Shown: positions 8,963-18,319, counted from the stretch's first letter. The stretch is DNA of 64,000 nucleotides from Pseudoalteromonas luteoviolacea NCIMB 1944 (GCF_001625565.1 NZ_AUXS01000016.1:62001-126000); one strand, 5' to 3'. Numbers and translations: made by a program. Notes: a model not told the origin generated them from the letters alone.

Positions 8963-9538
8963 ATGTTAAAAGCAATGACATTATCGACCAATAAAGTAAG
9001 GCTAGAGCCACTTTCCCAAGCACACCTGGGCCAATTGCAACAGGTAGGCCAAGCAGAAGAGCTTTGGCGCTGGGTACCCAGTCGTTATTGCCAATCCCAA
9101 GAAGTCTTGCAAACTTGGTTTGAGCAAACAGCACAGTTTGATCCTCAAGAACAGGTTGTGTTTGCAATTATTGATGCACAGACCAATCAAGTTGCAGGCA
9201 ATACTCGAATTTTCAGGTTAGATACACACAATTTACAAGCAGAAATTGGCCATACTTTTATTGGTCTAGACTGGCAGCGCAGCCATATTAATACTCATGC
9301 AAAATACCTGTTACTTCAGCATGCTTTTGAAACTCTTGGCTTGGTTCGCATTGAATTTCAGACCCATGAGCAAAATCACAAGTCTCGCAGTGCCATTGCT
9401 AGATTGGGTGCTCATTTTGAGGGTATTCACCTCAAAAATAGAAAGCTACCAGATGGCAGTTTTAGAAACACAGCCCGTTTTAGTATCATCGATGATATGT
9501 GGCCCGATATTAAACAACGATTGGGATCTTGGTTATGA
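8963..9538 (+). CDS. GNAT acetyltransferase, RimJ/RimL type
   Basis: A 191-residue acetyltransferase of the RimJ/RimL family: LEPLSQAHLGQL start, central beta strands with EIGHTFIGLDWQRSHINT and the C-terminal HEQNHKSRSAIARLGAHFEG typical of the fold. The start has AAGGA upstream. Its stop codon overlaps the ATG of the next gene (ATGA), so the two form an operon facing the MocR regulator. The substrate (a protein N terminus or a small amine) is not readable. Confidence 0.85.
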   Translation: MLKAMTLSTNKVRLEPLSQAHLGQLQQVGQAEELWRWVPSRYCQSQEVLQTWFEQTAQFDPQEQVVFAIIDAQTNQVAGNTRIFRLDTHNLQAEIGHTFIGLDWQRSHINTHAKYLLLQHAFETLGLVRIEFQTHEQNHKSRSAIARLGAHFEGIHLKNRKLPDGSFRNTARFSIIDDMWPDIKQRLGSWL

Positions 9539-10122
9539 ATTATCCTGTCAAAACCTATGTGGAAAGTGACAATAAAGCATTATTTGATGTCATTGAGCGC
9601 TTTCCATTGGCTACGATGTTCTGTACAGGTAGTGATACAACACCTTCGCATATATGCCACTTGCCAGTGAGTCTATGCAGAGATACCCTGACTATTTTTG
9701 GTCATGCAACACGTGAAAACCCCATAAAACACTTTATTTCGTCATCGGTAGAGGCTGTCTTTCGCGGCCCAGATACTTATCTATCACCCAAACAGGTTGA
9801 AGGTATAAAGTTACCCACTTGGGATTATGTAACAGTGCACTGTACAGGCATGTTGGAATCAATTGATGACTATGAACAGCAATTGCTCACCATGCAGCAT
9901 ATTTTGAATGCCTTTGAAAACGACAATGATCCGTGGCAGTTAAGTTCAGTACCAGAAAAACAGTTAAAGGCAATGTGTAACGCGCTCATATTTTTCAAAG
10001 TAAAACTCGATACCTTAACCGGGAATTTCAAACTTAGCCAAAATAAAGGCGCTGAAACACGGGCTGAAATTGCCAATCTGTTGTGCAACACCAACCCGCA
10101 AATGAGTCGCTACTACGACTAA
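9535..10122 (+). CDS. PaiB-like FMN-binding split-barrel protein
   Basis: A 195-residue protein of the PaiB/FMN-binding negative regulator family: ATMFCTGSDTTPSHICHLP, GHATRENPIKHF, the FRGPDTYLSPKQ stretch and PTWDYVTVHCTG are family landmarks. It overlaps the GNAT gene by four bases (ATGA), recalling the paiAB pair of Bacillus where an acetyltransferase and PaiB are neighbours. Members bind FMN or haem; a regulatory role is only suggested by the name. It ends 9 bp from the convergent next gene. Confidence 0.82.
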   Translation: MNYPVKTYVESDNKALFDVIERFPLATMFCTGSDTTPSHICHLPVSLCRDTLTIFGHATRENPIKHFISSSVEAVFRGPDTYLSPKQVEGIKLPTWDYVTVHCTGMLESIDDYEQQLLTMQHILNAFENDNDPWQLSSVPEKQLKAMCNALIFFKVKLDTLTGNFKLSQNKGAETRAEIANLLCNTNPQMSRYYD

Positions 10123-10131
10123 ATAAAACGG

Positions 10132-11961
10132 TTACAAGGCGCTGCCATCACAGTAACTAACTGCTTGCCATGCATCGTAAGGTCCCGCTCTATCAGGTGC
10201 AAAGTTATAGCTCCAATGATGCGCCTGATAAATCACCCCCTGATAGGCAACTTGCTGCCCAGGAGTTTGATATGCTACATCTTTTTGCCAATCGCGTGCT
10301 GCGCAGCCGCCAAACTCGTAACCTACCGTGATCGGAATGGAAAGCTCTCGCCCAAAGTCGGCTTCTAGTTGAGTTACGTGAGCATCGACTTCACCACTGT
10401 GGTGCAGTTTAATTTCGCCCTTGCCTTTTCGTTGGTTAAAAAACGGGAATGCGAGGCCGTCATGTTCGCTGTCATTAATTTTTAGCGTATAACATCCAGC
10501 AGGCACATCTAATGGCAGTGCATGCCAAGCTGTGTTCGAAAACGTTGGCCAGTGCTTTACAGTATTTTGGTCTCTATCAACTATGGATACGCTGGTTTCC
10601 GCCCCTTGTTTTCCCGATAACAAATGTAAGACGGCACTTTTATCTAGCGCAATAGGCGCCTTCATTTTCACTGTTTGAGCGTTATTAACGCCTTGTTGAT
10701 CCGCGGCGCTTCGCACAGCAACAGTAAGTTCAGAACCATTGGCAGCAAACCTGCCCATGTATGCTGTCGCAAAGTTAATTTGCTTGGTTTCACCCGCAGG
10801 CAGTTCACCTTGCCAATAATATTGTTGTACCTTTTGCCCTTCAACCCCATAGTCAAACCAGAGTTCATCAATGTCAGAGTTTCCTAAGTTTTCAACTTCT
10901 ACCTCAATCTCACCACAAGACATACTAAAGCGATCTGGCATCGCAGCGTTAGGTTTTAAAACTCGCTTAAGTGCAATATCTTCCTTGAGGTCATAATCAC
11001 CATAAGTCACTAACAGCGCACTCACAATATACCGAGGAGCATCTTTCCCATATTGAGAAGGCTGCCAACTGTAAGCTTGCCAATCAAGGTCAAATAGAGA
11101 GTCTTGGTTGTCTGTAGAAACAGAAAAACTAAATGGCGTTATTGCTTCCCCTGGGCACCAATTTGCACGAGAAAATAAGTACGTTCCCCCCTGAGGAAAA
11201 GTTGCACTCTGATCGCAGGTATCACGCCATAAATTTTGTTTAACGACTAACTCACTGTCCTGACTGAGCGTGAAATAACGGTCGCACCACTCTCCACACA
11301 ACTCTGCTTTACCTTCGGGGTTGTCATAAGATAGCGCGTGGCCGTGCGCCGACACTATCATCTTAATTTCAGCATGCTTTTCACCCGCTTCAAATGTCAC
11401 TGTTTTAGCAGGTAGTAAATTGGCAAAATCCTGTGCCGTTTTATATGGCCAACCTTCGGAGCCCGATTCGTACAGCGGGATCACTCGTTTCACCTGTCGA
11501 TTGTAAAAACCCGGTTGAGAAATTAGCTTTGCGCTCACACCAAATGCACTTTTTTTCGCGCCCCATCCGCCGTAATGCACATTAAATGTGCCTTCACCAT
11601 TTAATACCGGAGCAAGGTGAGAAACATCAAAATAGTAGGTTCTTCGCCAGCTGCGGTCAAAACCGTGCATTCCTCTTTGCATGTAGCCCGCATAAGGCGT
11701 GATCAAACGCCCCATTTCATAGCGAGTGTCTCCTTGGTGCCACTCAAACCTCACGGTGTAATCCCAATCACTGCACCCTTGTTCAGCACACCCTAGTTCA
11801 AGTTCAAGCACATGTCGTCCACTGGGGTCTACTGGGGTTAAGTTGACAGCAAAACGGTGATCACCATGTTGAGTAAATGAGGTATATTCTGTCAATACTT
11901 GCGTTTTAGCCTCAGCCGCGAAGCTCAACCACGCAAGAAATACGTAAAAAATCGCTTTCAT
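10132..11961 (-). CDS. secreted PNGase F-like protein with C-terminal chitin-binding domain
   Basis: A 609-residue secreted protein with signal peptide MKAIFYVFLAWLSFAAEAK. The first third (HVLELELGCAEQGCSDWDYTV, MGRLITPYAGYM) resembles the jelly-roll domains of peptide-N-glycosidase F-like proteins. The middle is beta-rich and includes a possible DOMON/CARDB-like module. The last 45 residues (QKDVAYQTPGQQVAYQGVIY, then W and Y repeats) match a type 5/12 carbohydrate-binding domain as in chitinases. Start ATG 11961 has AAGGA 7 nt upstream. It likely acts on glycoproteins or chitin outside the cell; catalytic residues were not confirmed. Confidence 0.68.
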   Translation of the reverse strand: MKAIFYVFLAWLSFAAEAKTQVLTEYTSFTQHGDHRFAVNLTPVDPSGRHVLELELGCAEQGCSDWDYTVRFEWHQGDTRYEMGRLITPYAGYMQRGMHGFDRSWRRTYYFDVSHLAPVLNGEGTFNVHYGGWGAKKSAFGVSAKLISQPGFYNRQVKRVIPLYESGSEGWPYKTAQDFANLLPAKTVTFEAGEKHAEIKMIVSAHGHALSYDNPEGKAELCGEWCDRYFTLSQDSELVVKQNLWRDTCDQSATFPQGGTYLFSRANWCPGEAITPFSFSVSTDNQDSLFDLDWQAYSWQPSQYGKDAPRYIVSALLVTYGDYDLKEDIALKRVLKPNAAMPDRFSMSCGEIEVEVENLGNSDIDELWFDYGVEGQKVQQYYWQGELPAGETKQINFATAYMGRFAANGSELTVAVRSAADQQGVNNAQTVKMKAPIALDKSAVLHLLSGKQGAETSVSIVDRDQNTVKHWPTFSNTAWHALPLDVPAGCYTLKINDSEHDGLAFPFFNQRKGKGEIKLHHSGEVDAHVTQLEADFGRELSIPITVGYEFGGCAARDWQKDVAYQTPGQQVAYQGVIYQAHHWSYNFAPDRAGPYDAWQAVSYCDGSAL

Positions 11962-12081
11962 CACACAATCCTTGATTACAAAAAATTAACATAACCATAC
12001 GGATTGCAAGAAAACATGTAAAGAGCAGCTGTTCCTTTTTTACCTAAATATTTAAATAATAATGGAAGGATTTTAAGCATC

Positions 12082-12105
12082 AAAAAAAGCCGCCTAACGG
12101 CGGCT
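12082..12105 (-). terminator. Rho-independent terminator of the Hsp20 gene
   Basis: The perfect stem AGCCGCC/GGCGGCT with a 4-nt loop is followed on the minus strand by seven T. It lies about 55 bp after the Hsp20 stop codon. Confidence 0.9.
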
Positions 12106-12159
12106 GGTTGGAAACATCAATAAACAATTAACAAGGAATAAGGGAAAAAGTAAGAGCGC

Positions 12160-12603
12160 TTAGTCGAGTAATTTATTTGCGCCAATTGCGATTTTTCGCG
12201 GTTTCATAGCTTCAGGTACTTCGCGTTCTAGATCTATTTTTAGTAAACCATTTTCTAAATCTGCACCAATCACTTTAATGTGATCACCGAGTTGAAATTT
12301 ACGTTCAAAGTTGCGCTCTGCAATGCCTTGATGAATGAACTTTCGTTCTGATGTGGCGTCTTTGTCTTGTTTCTCACCTTTTACGGTCAGCGTGTTATTT
12401 TCCGATTCAAGAGTCAGCTCCTGTTCGCTGAAACCTGCAACGGCCATGGTAATTTGGTACTTATCTTCGTCTAAGGCTTCAATATTATATGGCGGGAAAC
12501 CCGACTGTTTTTCTGAACTTCTTTGCGCTGAGTCCATCAACGTTGCCAAGTGATCTAGGCCGATAAATGAACGATAAAGTGGTGATAAATCAACTGTACG
12601 CAT
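12160..12603 (-). CDS. ibpA: Hsp20 small heat shock protein (IbpA-like)
   Basis: A 147-residue alpha-crystallin protein beginning MRTVDLSPLYRSF, nearly the IbpA/IbpB start. The alpha-crystallin core spans about residues 32-125 and ends with LKIDLEREVPEAMKPRKI, the ExP and IxI-like tail. ATG 12603 has GAGGAT 7 nt upstream; an upstream in-frame start at 12675 is not needed. It is a holdase that binds misfolded proteins in the cytoplasm. A sigma-32-type promoter lies upstream and a terminator downstream, so it is a single-gene unit. Confidence 0.93.
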   Translation of the reverse strand: MRTVDLSPLYRSFIGLDHLATLMDSAQRSSEKQSGFPPYNIEALDEDKYQITMAVAGFSEQELTLESENNTLTVKGEKQDKDATSERKFIHQGIAERNFERKFQLGDHIKVIGADLENGLLKIDLEREVPEAMKPRKIAIGANKLLD

Positions 12604-12720
12604 AAGTGTATCCTCATAAAGCGATATAACGCCTAATTCACTCTTCGAGAAGCAGGAAATAGGCTTATTAAACAATATATTAAGTAAATTTCTGGCCCCT
12701 TACGGCGACCTCATAACTAT

Positions 12721-12749
12721 ATCTATGGACACACTGAAATGATTTCAAG
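12721..12749 (-). promoter_or_regulatory. sigma-32 heat-shock promoter of ibpA
   Basis: On the minus strand CTTGAAA (12743-12749) is followed after about 13-14 nt by CCATAGAT (12721-12728), a good match to the sigma-32 consensus CTTGAAA-N13-15-CCCATNT. The leader to the ATG would be about 110 nt, long enough for an RNA thermometer as in other ibpA genes. Confidence 0.65.
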
Positions 12750-12812
12750 AAAGAATACGAAAAAAAGTCACACTTATTCTTAATGCTTTGATTATTAAAG
12801 ATTTAAAATAAT

Positions 12813-12846
12813 CATTTTAGGAGCGCAACAGTGTCACGCTCTTTTT
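12813..12846. terminator. hairpin at the end of the response regulator gene
   Basis: GAGCG...CGCTC forms a short stem around 12813-12838 followed on the plus strand by seven T. It lies just after the stop of the minus-strand response regulator, where the U-run is on the wrong side, so it would work best for plus-strand transcription. Confidence 0.35.
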
Positions 12847-12851
12847 TTACT

Positions 12852-13964
12852 TTAAAATAGGGTCGCATCAGAGGGGGTCATGCTTTCTTTGAACAAAAAG
12901 CGTAACTCTTGTGGTGGCTTTTTCAAACTACCTAAAATTGCGCTTATCTTCTCTGCGTTATCACCAAACGCTTCGACCATGCCTATTAAATCATCACTTG
13001 AACTGGCTATGAGTTCATCCAAATCATTTTCGTCTTGAAGATCAAACTGTGAAATAAGACCCGAGTCAAACAGTTGCTGTTTAAGGTTTGTGTTTGATTT
13101 CGCCTTCGTGTCTTTTAAACTCGCCAAGATCTCTTTGTTCGTTTTTTCAATCGAGAGAATTTGCTCCACCATCTCAGCTCGTCGATTGAGATTGCAAATG
13201 GCAAGCTCCAGCGCATCCATAACATGCGCGCAAATGTCGCTTAACTCTCCAACGTTTTTAACCAATAAAATACTGCTTCGCCAGTTAAAAACCATAGGAC
13301 CATGATCAAACTGATGGACACGCTCAAAGTCTTCATGGTGCAACAGTAACTCTTTCTCAAGCTTTGCAACGTTGCCAGATGTACTGCGAAAAAGTGTTCT
13401 GTCTTTAAAATGAACGACAGCACGAAGATCCAAACTCGACAACGTGTTGATAAAGATTTTTTGTAGTACTTCAAGATCGCTACAATAGTGGGTTGCTTGC
13501 ATAAATAACCCAATGGTTTTCATGCTGGCATTTTGTCTTTGTAAATCCAGCAATAAGCACTCTTTTTCAGCAATGTCGGCATGGGCTTCAAAATAGTCAT
13601 GATCAGCCTCTAGAATTGCCACAACCTTGCTTTTAAGCTCTTCTGGGTGAGTTGTTTTGCACACATAATCGTTTGCCCCAATTTCAAACGCTTTTAAGCG
13701 GCAGTCTGACGAAGACAAATTGGATATAAAAACGATGGGTGTATGCCGCAGGTGCTCTATTTTCCTAAGCTCAGAACAGGTCGCATAGCCATCCATACCT
13801 GCCATCACAATATCTAGTAAAATGACATGGGGTTTTAACTCAATGGCCTTTTTTAAGCCTTCTTCACCACTGGATGCAACACTGACGTCATATTCCGCGA
13901 AAACCTGTGAGAGTAAAGTACGATATGTGTTGTCATCATCAATTACTAAAATTCGGACGCTCAT
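12852..13964 (-). CDS. response regulator with uncharacterised C-terminal domain
   Basis: This 370-residue protein has an N-terminal receiver domain (acidic D9-D11, phospho-acceptor D51, lysine in YVCKTT) and about 250 residues that match no output domain I know. The C-terminal half resembles that of the regulator at 34924-36093: both begin with a phrase like MQATHYCSDL / MQQASHYSLV, then alternating strands and a helical tail (about residues 250-370). The start has GGAG 5 nt upstream. No kinase is adjacent. It probably acts by protein contacts rather than DNA binding. Confidence 0.85.
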   Translation of the reverse strand: MSVRILVIDDDNTYRTLLSQVFAEYDVSVASSGEEGLKKAIELKPHVILLDIVMAGMDGYATCSELRKIEHLRHTPIVFISNLSSSDCRLKAFEIGANDYVCKTTHPEELKSKVVAILEADHDYFEAHADIAEKECLLLDLQRQNASMKTIGLFMQATHYCSDLEVLQKIFINTLSSLDLRAVVHFKDRTLFRSTSGNVAKLEKELLLHHEDFERVHQFDHGPMVFNWRSSILLVKNVGELSDICAHVMDALELAICNLNRRAEMVEQILSIEKTNKEILASLKDTKAKSNTNLKQQLFDSGLISQFDLQDENDLDELIASSSDDLIGMVEAFGDNAEKISAILGSLKKPPQELRFLFKESMTPSDATLF

Positions 13965-14043
13965 CCCAACTCCAATTCATTGTTGCTTTCTCACAATATA
14001 GACGTTAAACGACACTCCGTTACAATTAGCCCACAATTATTTA

Positions 14044-14074
14044 AAAAAAAGGGCTGCAAATGCTGCAACCCTTT
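14044..14074 (-). terminator. terminator of the TonB receptor gene
   Basis: GGG-c-TGCA-aatgc-TGCA-a-CCC forms a stem that is followed on the minus strand by seven T. It lies 46 bp after the receptor stop codon. Confidence 0.7.
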
Positions 14075-14119
14075 GGTCCCTCTACGGAGAGTGTGAAAAA
14101 TGAATTTTTACCCTTGATA

Positions 14120-16696
14120 TTAAAATTGGATATTCATACCTGCGTACACATACCTTCCAAGTGTGTCATACGTGTACGGATCGGTATTTGAATCATTGTT
14201 TCCTGAGTAATAAGGAGGTTGCTTGTCAAACAAATTATTGATCCCACCTGTCAATTTGATCGTATCGCTCACAAAGTAACTTCCTGAAATATCGTGATAA
14301 ACCATACTTGGCGTACTCGGAGCGTAGCAACTACTTGGATCCTCTAGACAACTAAAGCTATCCATACCAGATAAGTAACGTACTTTGTAATTGGCACTCC
14401 ATGTCTCTGCTTTTACCGCCAACGACAAGCTCGATTTAATATCCGCATAGCCGCCCAAGCCGGAAGTGATCAGCCCGGAGTAGTCGACCGTTTCTCCTGC
14501 CATAGTTACTGTGCGCTCTTTCAAGATTGATGTGTCCCAACCAGCGCGCCAGTTTAAACCTGCAGCATCAAAGCTATAGGCGACATTGACATCATAACCT
14601 TGCGTTGTTTCGTCACCAATATTTTGCAACTGGTTGTTAAACGTCGCTTTGCCATTAGAGATTTGCATGTTGGCTGAAGCACATACCGGCGAACTTTGAT
14701 TGATCAAACCACCATTACTATCAACGCAATTGTCGATGATGTACTGGTTATTAACTTCACTAATCGCATTGGTAATTGCAATGTCGTAGTAATCTAAAGT
14801 CAGTGACAGACCTTCAATAAAACCCGGCTCGTACACTAAACCAAAGGTCAAAGTGTCTGCTTCTTCAGGCGTTAAGTTGGCGTTACCCCCCACTATCACT
14901 TCAGCTTGACTGTCTAACAGAGGATGAGAGATCTGCTCAAACGATGGCGATTTACCGCCGTACAATTCATCCACTGTAGGTGCTCGAAATGCCGTTGATT
15001 TCACACCTCTAAACATTAACTGATCATTTAATTTCCAAGTAAATCCAAGCTTCCAAGTAGAGTCACTACCAAAGCTGGAGTAATCAAATGCTCTGATTGC
15101 AGCGCTCAGATCTAGGTTTTGCGCAAATGCTTTGTCCGCCAAAACAGGAATAGCAAACTCAACAAACGCTTCATTCACATCGTATGAACCACTGGTTGGT
15201 TCAACTTTAGGGTCGTTGGCGAGACCTTGTGAGGTAAGTGAATCTGGCGTATACCAAGCTTTTTCTGTGCGCTTTTCAATACCTGTTGCAAAACCTAAAT
15301 AGCCTGCTGGCAACTCTATAATATCTCCAGCCAAAGATGCACTGAAGTTCAACATTTGGCTGCCACCCGTATTTTGCTCTGTATACAAGTAATCAGTCAT
15401 ATTGTCTGCTGACCAAGACGCCTGATCGAGTGGGTTAAAATTACCCAGTTCTATGTCTTCGGTTAAACTGCCAATGTTGTGCAAATTTGATAGTTGGTCA
15501 ACAGAGTCATTGCGACCAAAATTAACTGCAACATCCCAACTCCAATCATTATCTAGTATGCCTTCAACACCAACAACCGTTCTCACTGTGTCAACGACCT
15601 GTGAGAAGTCTCGTGTGCCAGTGTCTGTCATACGACGACGATAGTGAACTGTATCGCCATACTCTGCACCATGCTCTAATAAATCATCCCCCATCGCTTC
15701 AGTATAGGTAAAATCAAACCATACTGGTTGCGGTGCCATTTGTTGCTCAGACCACCGCTTGGAGTACATTGCTTCAGTGAACAATGTGGTATTGTCACTT
15801 AATTCATAATTTATAACGCCAGTCAGGTTTAACCTCTGCATGGGAGTGTACAAATAACTATCTGAAGCATAATTGTAAGGGTCCGTTTCTGGATTATATT
15901 CAGCATAATTCCCCTCTTTGTCACCCTGTAACTCTTTTCCATTCTCAAGATAAAGGTGACCGTTTGGCGTGATTGTTGAACCACCACATGTTAGCGATTT
16001 GCCCCCGTCAGTCTCACTTAATGGGCATGAAGAAAAGTCTCTGTCTGCTTGACTCGCAGATCCACGCTCCATGTATTGAACGCCAAATACCATGTTGCCT
16101 TTGTCAAAACTCGTACCCACTGTCAGGTCGATATTGTGCTGCTCTGCATCTCCCTCACCAGATAAGCCAGTCTGAGCATTGAGTTCTGCGCCTTCAAAAT
16201 CATCTTTTAAAATGATGTTTACAACACCTGCTACGGCATCAGTGCCATAAACCGCAGAAGCACCGTCTTTTAACACTTCAATATGCTTGATCATGGCGAC
16301 CGGAATAGTATTTAAGTCCACCGTTGACGCAGCCCCAGTTCCTGAATTGATCATTCTACGGCCATTGACCAACACCAGTGTTCTCTGTGCCCCTAACCCA
16401 CGTAAATTGATGCTCGCGTTTCCGCCTGAACCATTGTTTACTCCGGGGTTAGTCATGGCCCCTGCCGCAGCTGTGATGTCTTGTAAAACATCATCGATCG
16501 TCACGGCACCGCTCGCTTGGATAGCATCAGCACCAATAAACGTGACCGGGCTGGCAGTTTCCATATCAGAGCGTTTAATACGAGAGCCTGTTACTTCTAT
16601 TTTCTCAATTTGTGCGGCCTGCTCATTTGCAAATACAGGGGAGATTGCGCCTCCTGTCGACATTGCTATCGCTATACTGATCGCGGTTTTCTTCAT
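14120..16696 (-). CDS. TonB-dependent outer membrane receptor
   Basis: An 858-residue receptor with a signal peptide ending near FANEQ, an N-terminal plug domain (IEKIEVTGSRIKRSDMETAS, then LRGLGAQRTLVLVNGRR and DLNTIPVAMIKHIEVLKDG) and a beta-barrel ending in aromatic F (YVYAGMNIQF). The plug style is that of the large TonB receptor group used by Alteromonadales for peptides, polyphenols or glycans rather than classical siderophore receptors. The start has AGGAAA 6 nt upstream. It is a single gene with its own terminator; its neighbours do not reveal a substrate. Confidence 0.93.
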   Translation of the reverse strand: MKKTAISIAIAMSTGGAISPVFANEQAAQIEKIEVTGSRIKRSDMETASPVTFIGADAIQASGAVTIDDVLQDITAAAGAMTNPGVNNGSGGNASINLRGLGAQRTLVLVNGRRMINSGTGAASTVDLNTIPVAMIKHIEVLKDGASAVYGTDAVAGVVNIILKDDFEGAELNAQTGLSGEGDAEQHNIDLTVGTSFDKGNMVFGVQYMERGSASQADRDFSSCPLSETDGGKSLTCGGSTITPNGHLYLENGKELQGDKEGNYAEYNPETDPYNYASDSYLYTPMQRLNLTGVINYELSDNTTLFTEAMYSKRWSEQQMAPQPVWFDFTYTEAMGDDLLEHGAEYGDTVHYRRRMTDTGTRDFSQVVDTVRTVVGVEGILDNDWSWDVAVNFGRNDSVDQLSNLHNIGSLTEDIELGNFNPLDQASWSADNMTDYLYTEQNTGGSQMLNFSASLAGDIIELPAGYLGFATGIEKRTEKAWYTPDSLTSQGLANDPKVEPTSGSYDVNEAFVEFAIPVLADKAFAQNLDLSAAIRAFDYSSFGSDSTWKLGFTWKLNDQLMFRGVKSTAFRAPTVDELYGGKSPSFEQISHPLLDSQAEVIVGGNANLTPEEADTLTFGLVYEPGFIEGLSLTLDYYDIAITNAISEVNNQYIIDNCVDSNGGLINQSSPVCASANMQISNGKATFNNQLQNIGDETTQGYDVNVAYSFDAAGLNWRAGWDTSILKERTVTMAGETVDYSGLITSGLGGYADIKSSLSLAVKAETWSANYKVRYLSGMDSFSCLEDPSSCYAPSTPSMVYHDISGSYFVSDTIKLTGGINNLFDKQPPYYSGNNDSNTDPYTYDTLGRYVYAGMNIQF

Positions 16697-17202
16697 AGAT
16701 ACTTTCCTAAATTGATGTTGGTTTTACTTGCCATGGCGCTTAACTCGACATTAGAGCGAGAAAAATGAATGAAAAATTAATAAAAGCGCAATAAAAACTC
16801 ACCTAACAATGTTTACTCGCAAAATTGCCACGCTTTTGAATTTAAAACCATTTAAAATGATAAATATCAACAACTTAAAAACATTGAAAAGATAGGAAAA
16901 GATGCGTAAAGATGCGTTTTCGGTTGTAAATCAATGTTACTTTCACTATTTACAAGGTGAAAAATGAGATTTTAGGCCGAAAACAAATGCAATATTCACA
17001 ACAGTTGAACATTCGAAATTGAGCGTTTTTTAATTTTGACAACAAATCATCCAAGCGTAAAAAAACAGAATTATAAATTATTTAATATCAATCAATTAGG
17101 TGATATCAGAACAAAAAAGTTAAAACTCTTTAAAAAAATGTGAAATAAAAGAAAGCAGTACTGGGTCTTGCTTAGTGTCACTCAATTAAGGAGAAATTAG
17201 CC
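16697..17202. other. AT-rich divergent intergenic region (TonB receptor / type III PKS)
   Basis: No gene is visible in these 506 bp. They contain a tandem AAGATGCGT repeat (16908-16919 area), an inverted pair GTTTTCGG (16916-16923) and CCGAAAAC (16977-16984), and a TTGACA at about 17036-17041 that may be a -35 for the downstream polyketide synthase gene. No clear -10 was found. Confidence 0.4.
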
Positions 17203-18246
17203 ATGACAACTTTAAGTAAACCAGCAACTTACTATCCAAATTATGAGGTAAACGCCGATGACATCATGACAGTTATCGAGATTTGCCACCCCGACAGCCC
17301 TTACAAAAAACGTGCTTTTGATATGATCCAAAATGCACAAGTAAAAAAAAGACACCTCATCATGCCTTTGACAGATGTTGTCAAACAAGGTGACTTTGGA
17401 GAGCGGGCAAAAGTATACCAAGATGCAGCCATCGAAATGGCTGAAAATGTCGCCCGTGAAGCTATCCACAATGCCAGACTCAACGTGGATGAAATTGATA
17501 TGGTTATCGCCACCTCTTGCACTGGATTTATGATGCCATCTTTAACTGCGCACCTTATCAACCGCCTATCACTTAGACCTGATACAAAACAGATCCCAAT
17601 AGCACAAATGGGCTGCGTTGCTGGCGCCTCTGCAATTGGCAGAGCATTTGAATATTGTGAACACCGACCTGATAGAAACGTACTAATTGTGTGCGTTGAA
17701 ACGTCATCACTGTGCTTTCACAAAGAAGCTGGCCGCCTTCAAGATTTTATCAGTAACTCACTATTTGCCGATGGCGCTGCCGCTGTTGTTATGCGCGGAG
17801 ACGATCAGATTTCAGGGCTGCGGCTAACTCACAACCAAAGTGTCACAATTGAAGACACCATGCCCTACATCGAATACCAACTGACCGACAAAGGATTTAA
17901 GTTTTCTCTGGACAAAGACGTGATGCATTCAATTCCGCATGTTGCGCCTTACTTGCAGTCATTTTGCAAAGACAAATTGGATATCGATGCCAATAATGTC
18001 GACAATACGATTTTTCATACTGGTGGACGGCGCATATTAGATGAACTAGAGCGCTGCTTAGATCTGGCACCTGAAAAGGTTAAACACTCACGAGCATGCT
18101 TGGCAGAAACAGGCAATACTTCGAGTGTTGCCGTAATCGACGTGCTGCGCCGAACTTTTGAGCATGCAACCAAAGGGGATACCAGTTTACTTGCTGCATT
18201 TGGACCTGGCTTCACCTCAGAGATGAGCGTAGGAGTATGGCAATAA
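17203..18246 (+). CDS. phlD: type III polyketide synthase, PhlD-like (phloroglucinol synthase)
   Basis: A 347-residue chalcone-synthase-fold enzyme with the full catalytic triad: C138 in QMGCVAGA, H272 in FHTGGRRILDEL, N305 in ETGNTSS; the active-site loop AFGPGF is at 332-337. The sequence resembles Pseudomonas PhlD as I remember it: TSCTGFMMPSLTAHLIN, IAQMGCVAGA, FHTGGRRILDEL and LLAAFGPGFTSEM are near-identical blocks. PhlD condenses three malonyl-CoA to phloroglucinol. No phlACB acetylation genes, halogenase or regulator lie nearby, so the product here may be free phloroglucinol or feed a remote pathway. Shine-Dalgarno AAGGAG is 9 nt upstream. The exact product is inferred. Confidence 0.85.
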   Translation: MTTLSKPATYYPNYEVNADDIMTVIEICHPDSPYKKRAFDMIQNAQVKKRHLIMPLTDVVKQGDFGERAKVYQDAAIEMAENVAREAIHNARLNVDEIDMVIATSCTGFMMPSLTAHLINRLSLRPDTKQIPIAQMGCVAGASAIGRAFEYCEHRPDRNVLIVCVETSSLCFHKEAGRLQDFISNSLFADGAAAVVMRGDDQISGLRLTHNQSVTIEDTMPYIEYQLTDKGFKFSLDKDVMHSIPHVAPYLQSFCKDKLDIDANNVDNTIFHTGGRRILDELERCLDLAPEKVKHSRACLAETGNTSSVAVIDVLRRTFEHATKGDTSLLAAFGPGFTSEMSVGVWQ

Positions 18247-18273
18247 GCAAACAGTAAAGTGAAGACGGGCGAT

Positions 18274-18309
18274 AAGCCATTTTACTCATCAAACTGAGCT
18301 AAATGGCTT
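18274..18309. terminator. hairpin between convergent PKS and GntR genes
   Basis: AAGCCATTT (18274-18282) pairs with AAATGGCTT (18301-18309). It sits between two convergent genes and could end transcription in both directions, though no long T-run follows. Confidence 0.45.
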
Positions 18310-18319
18310 GCCATATTCG

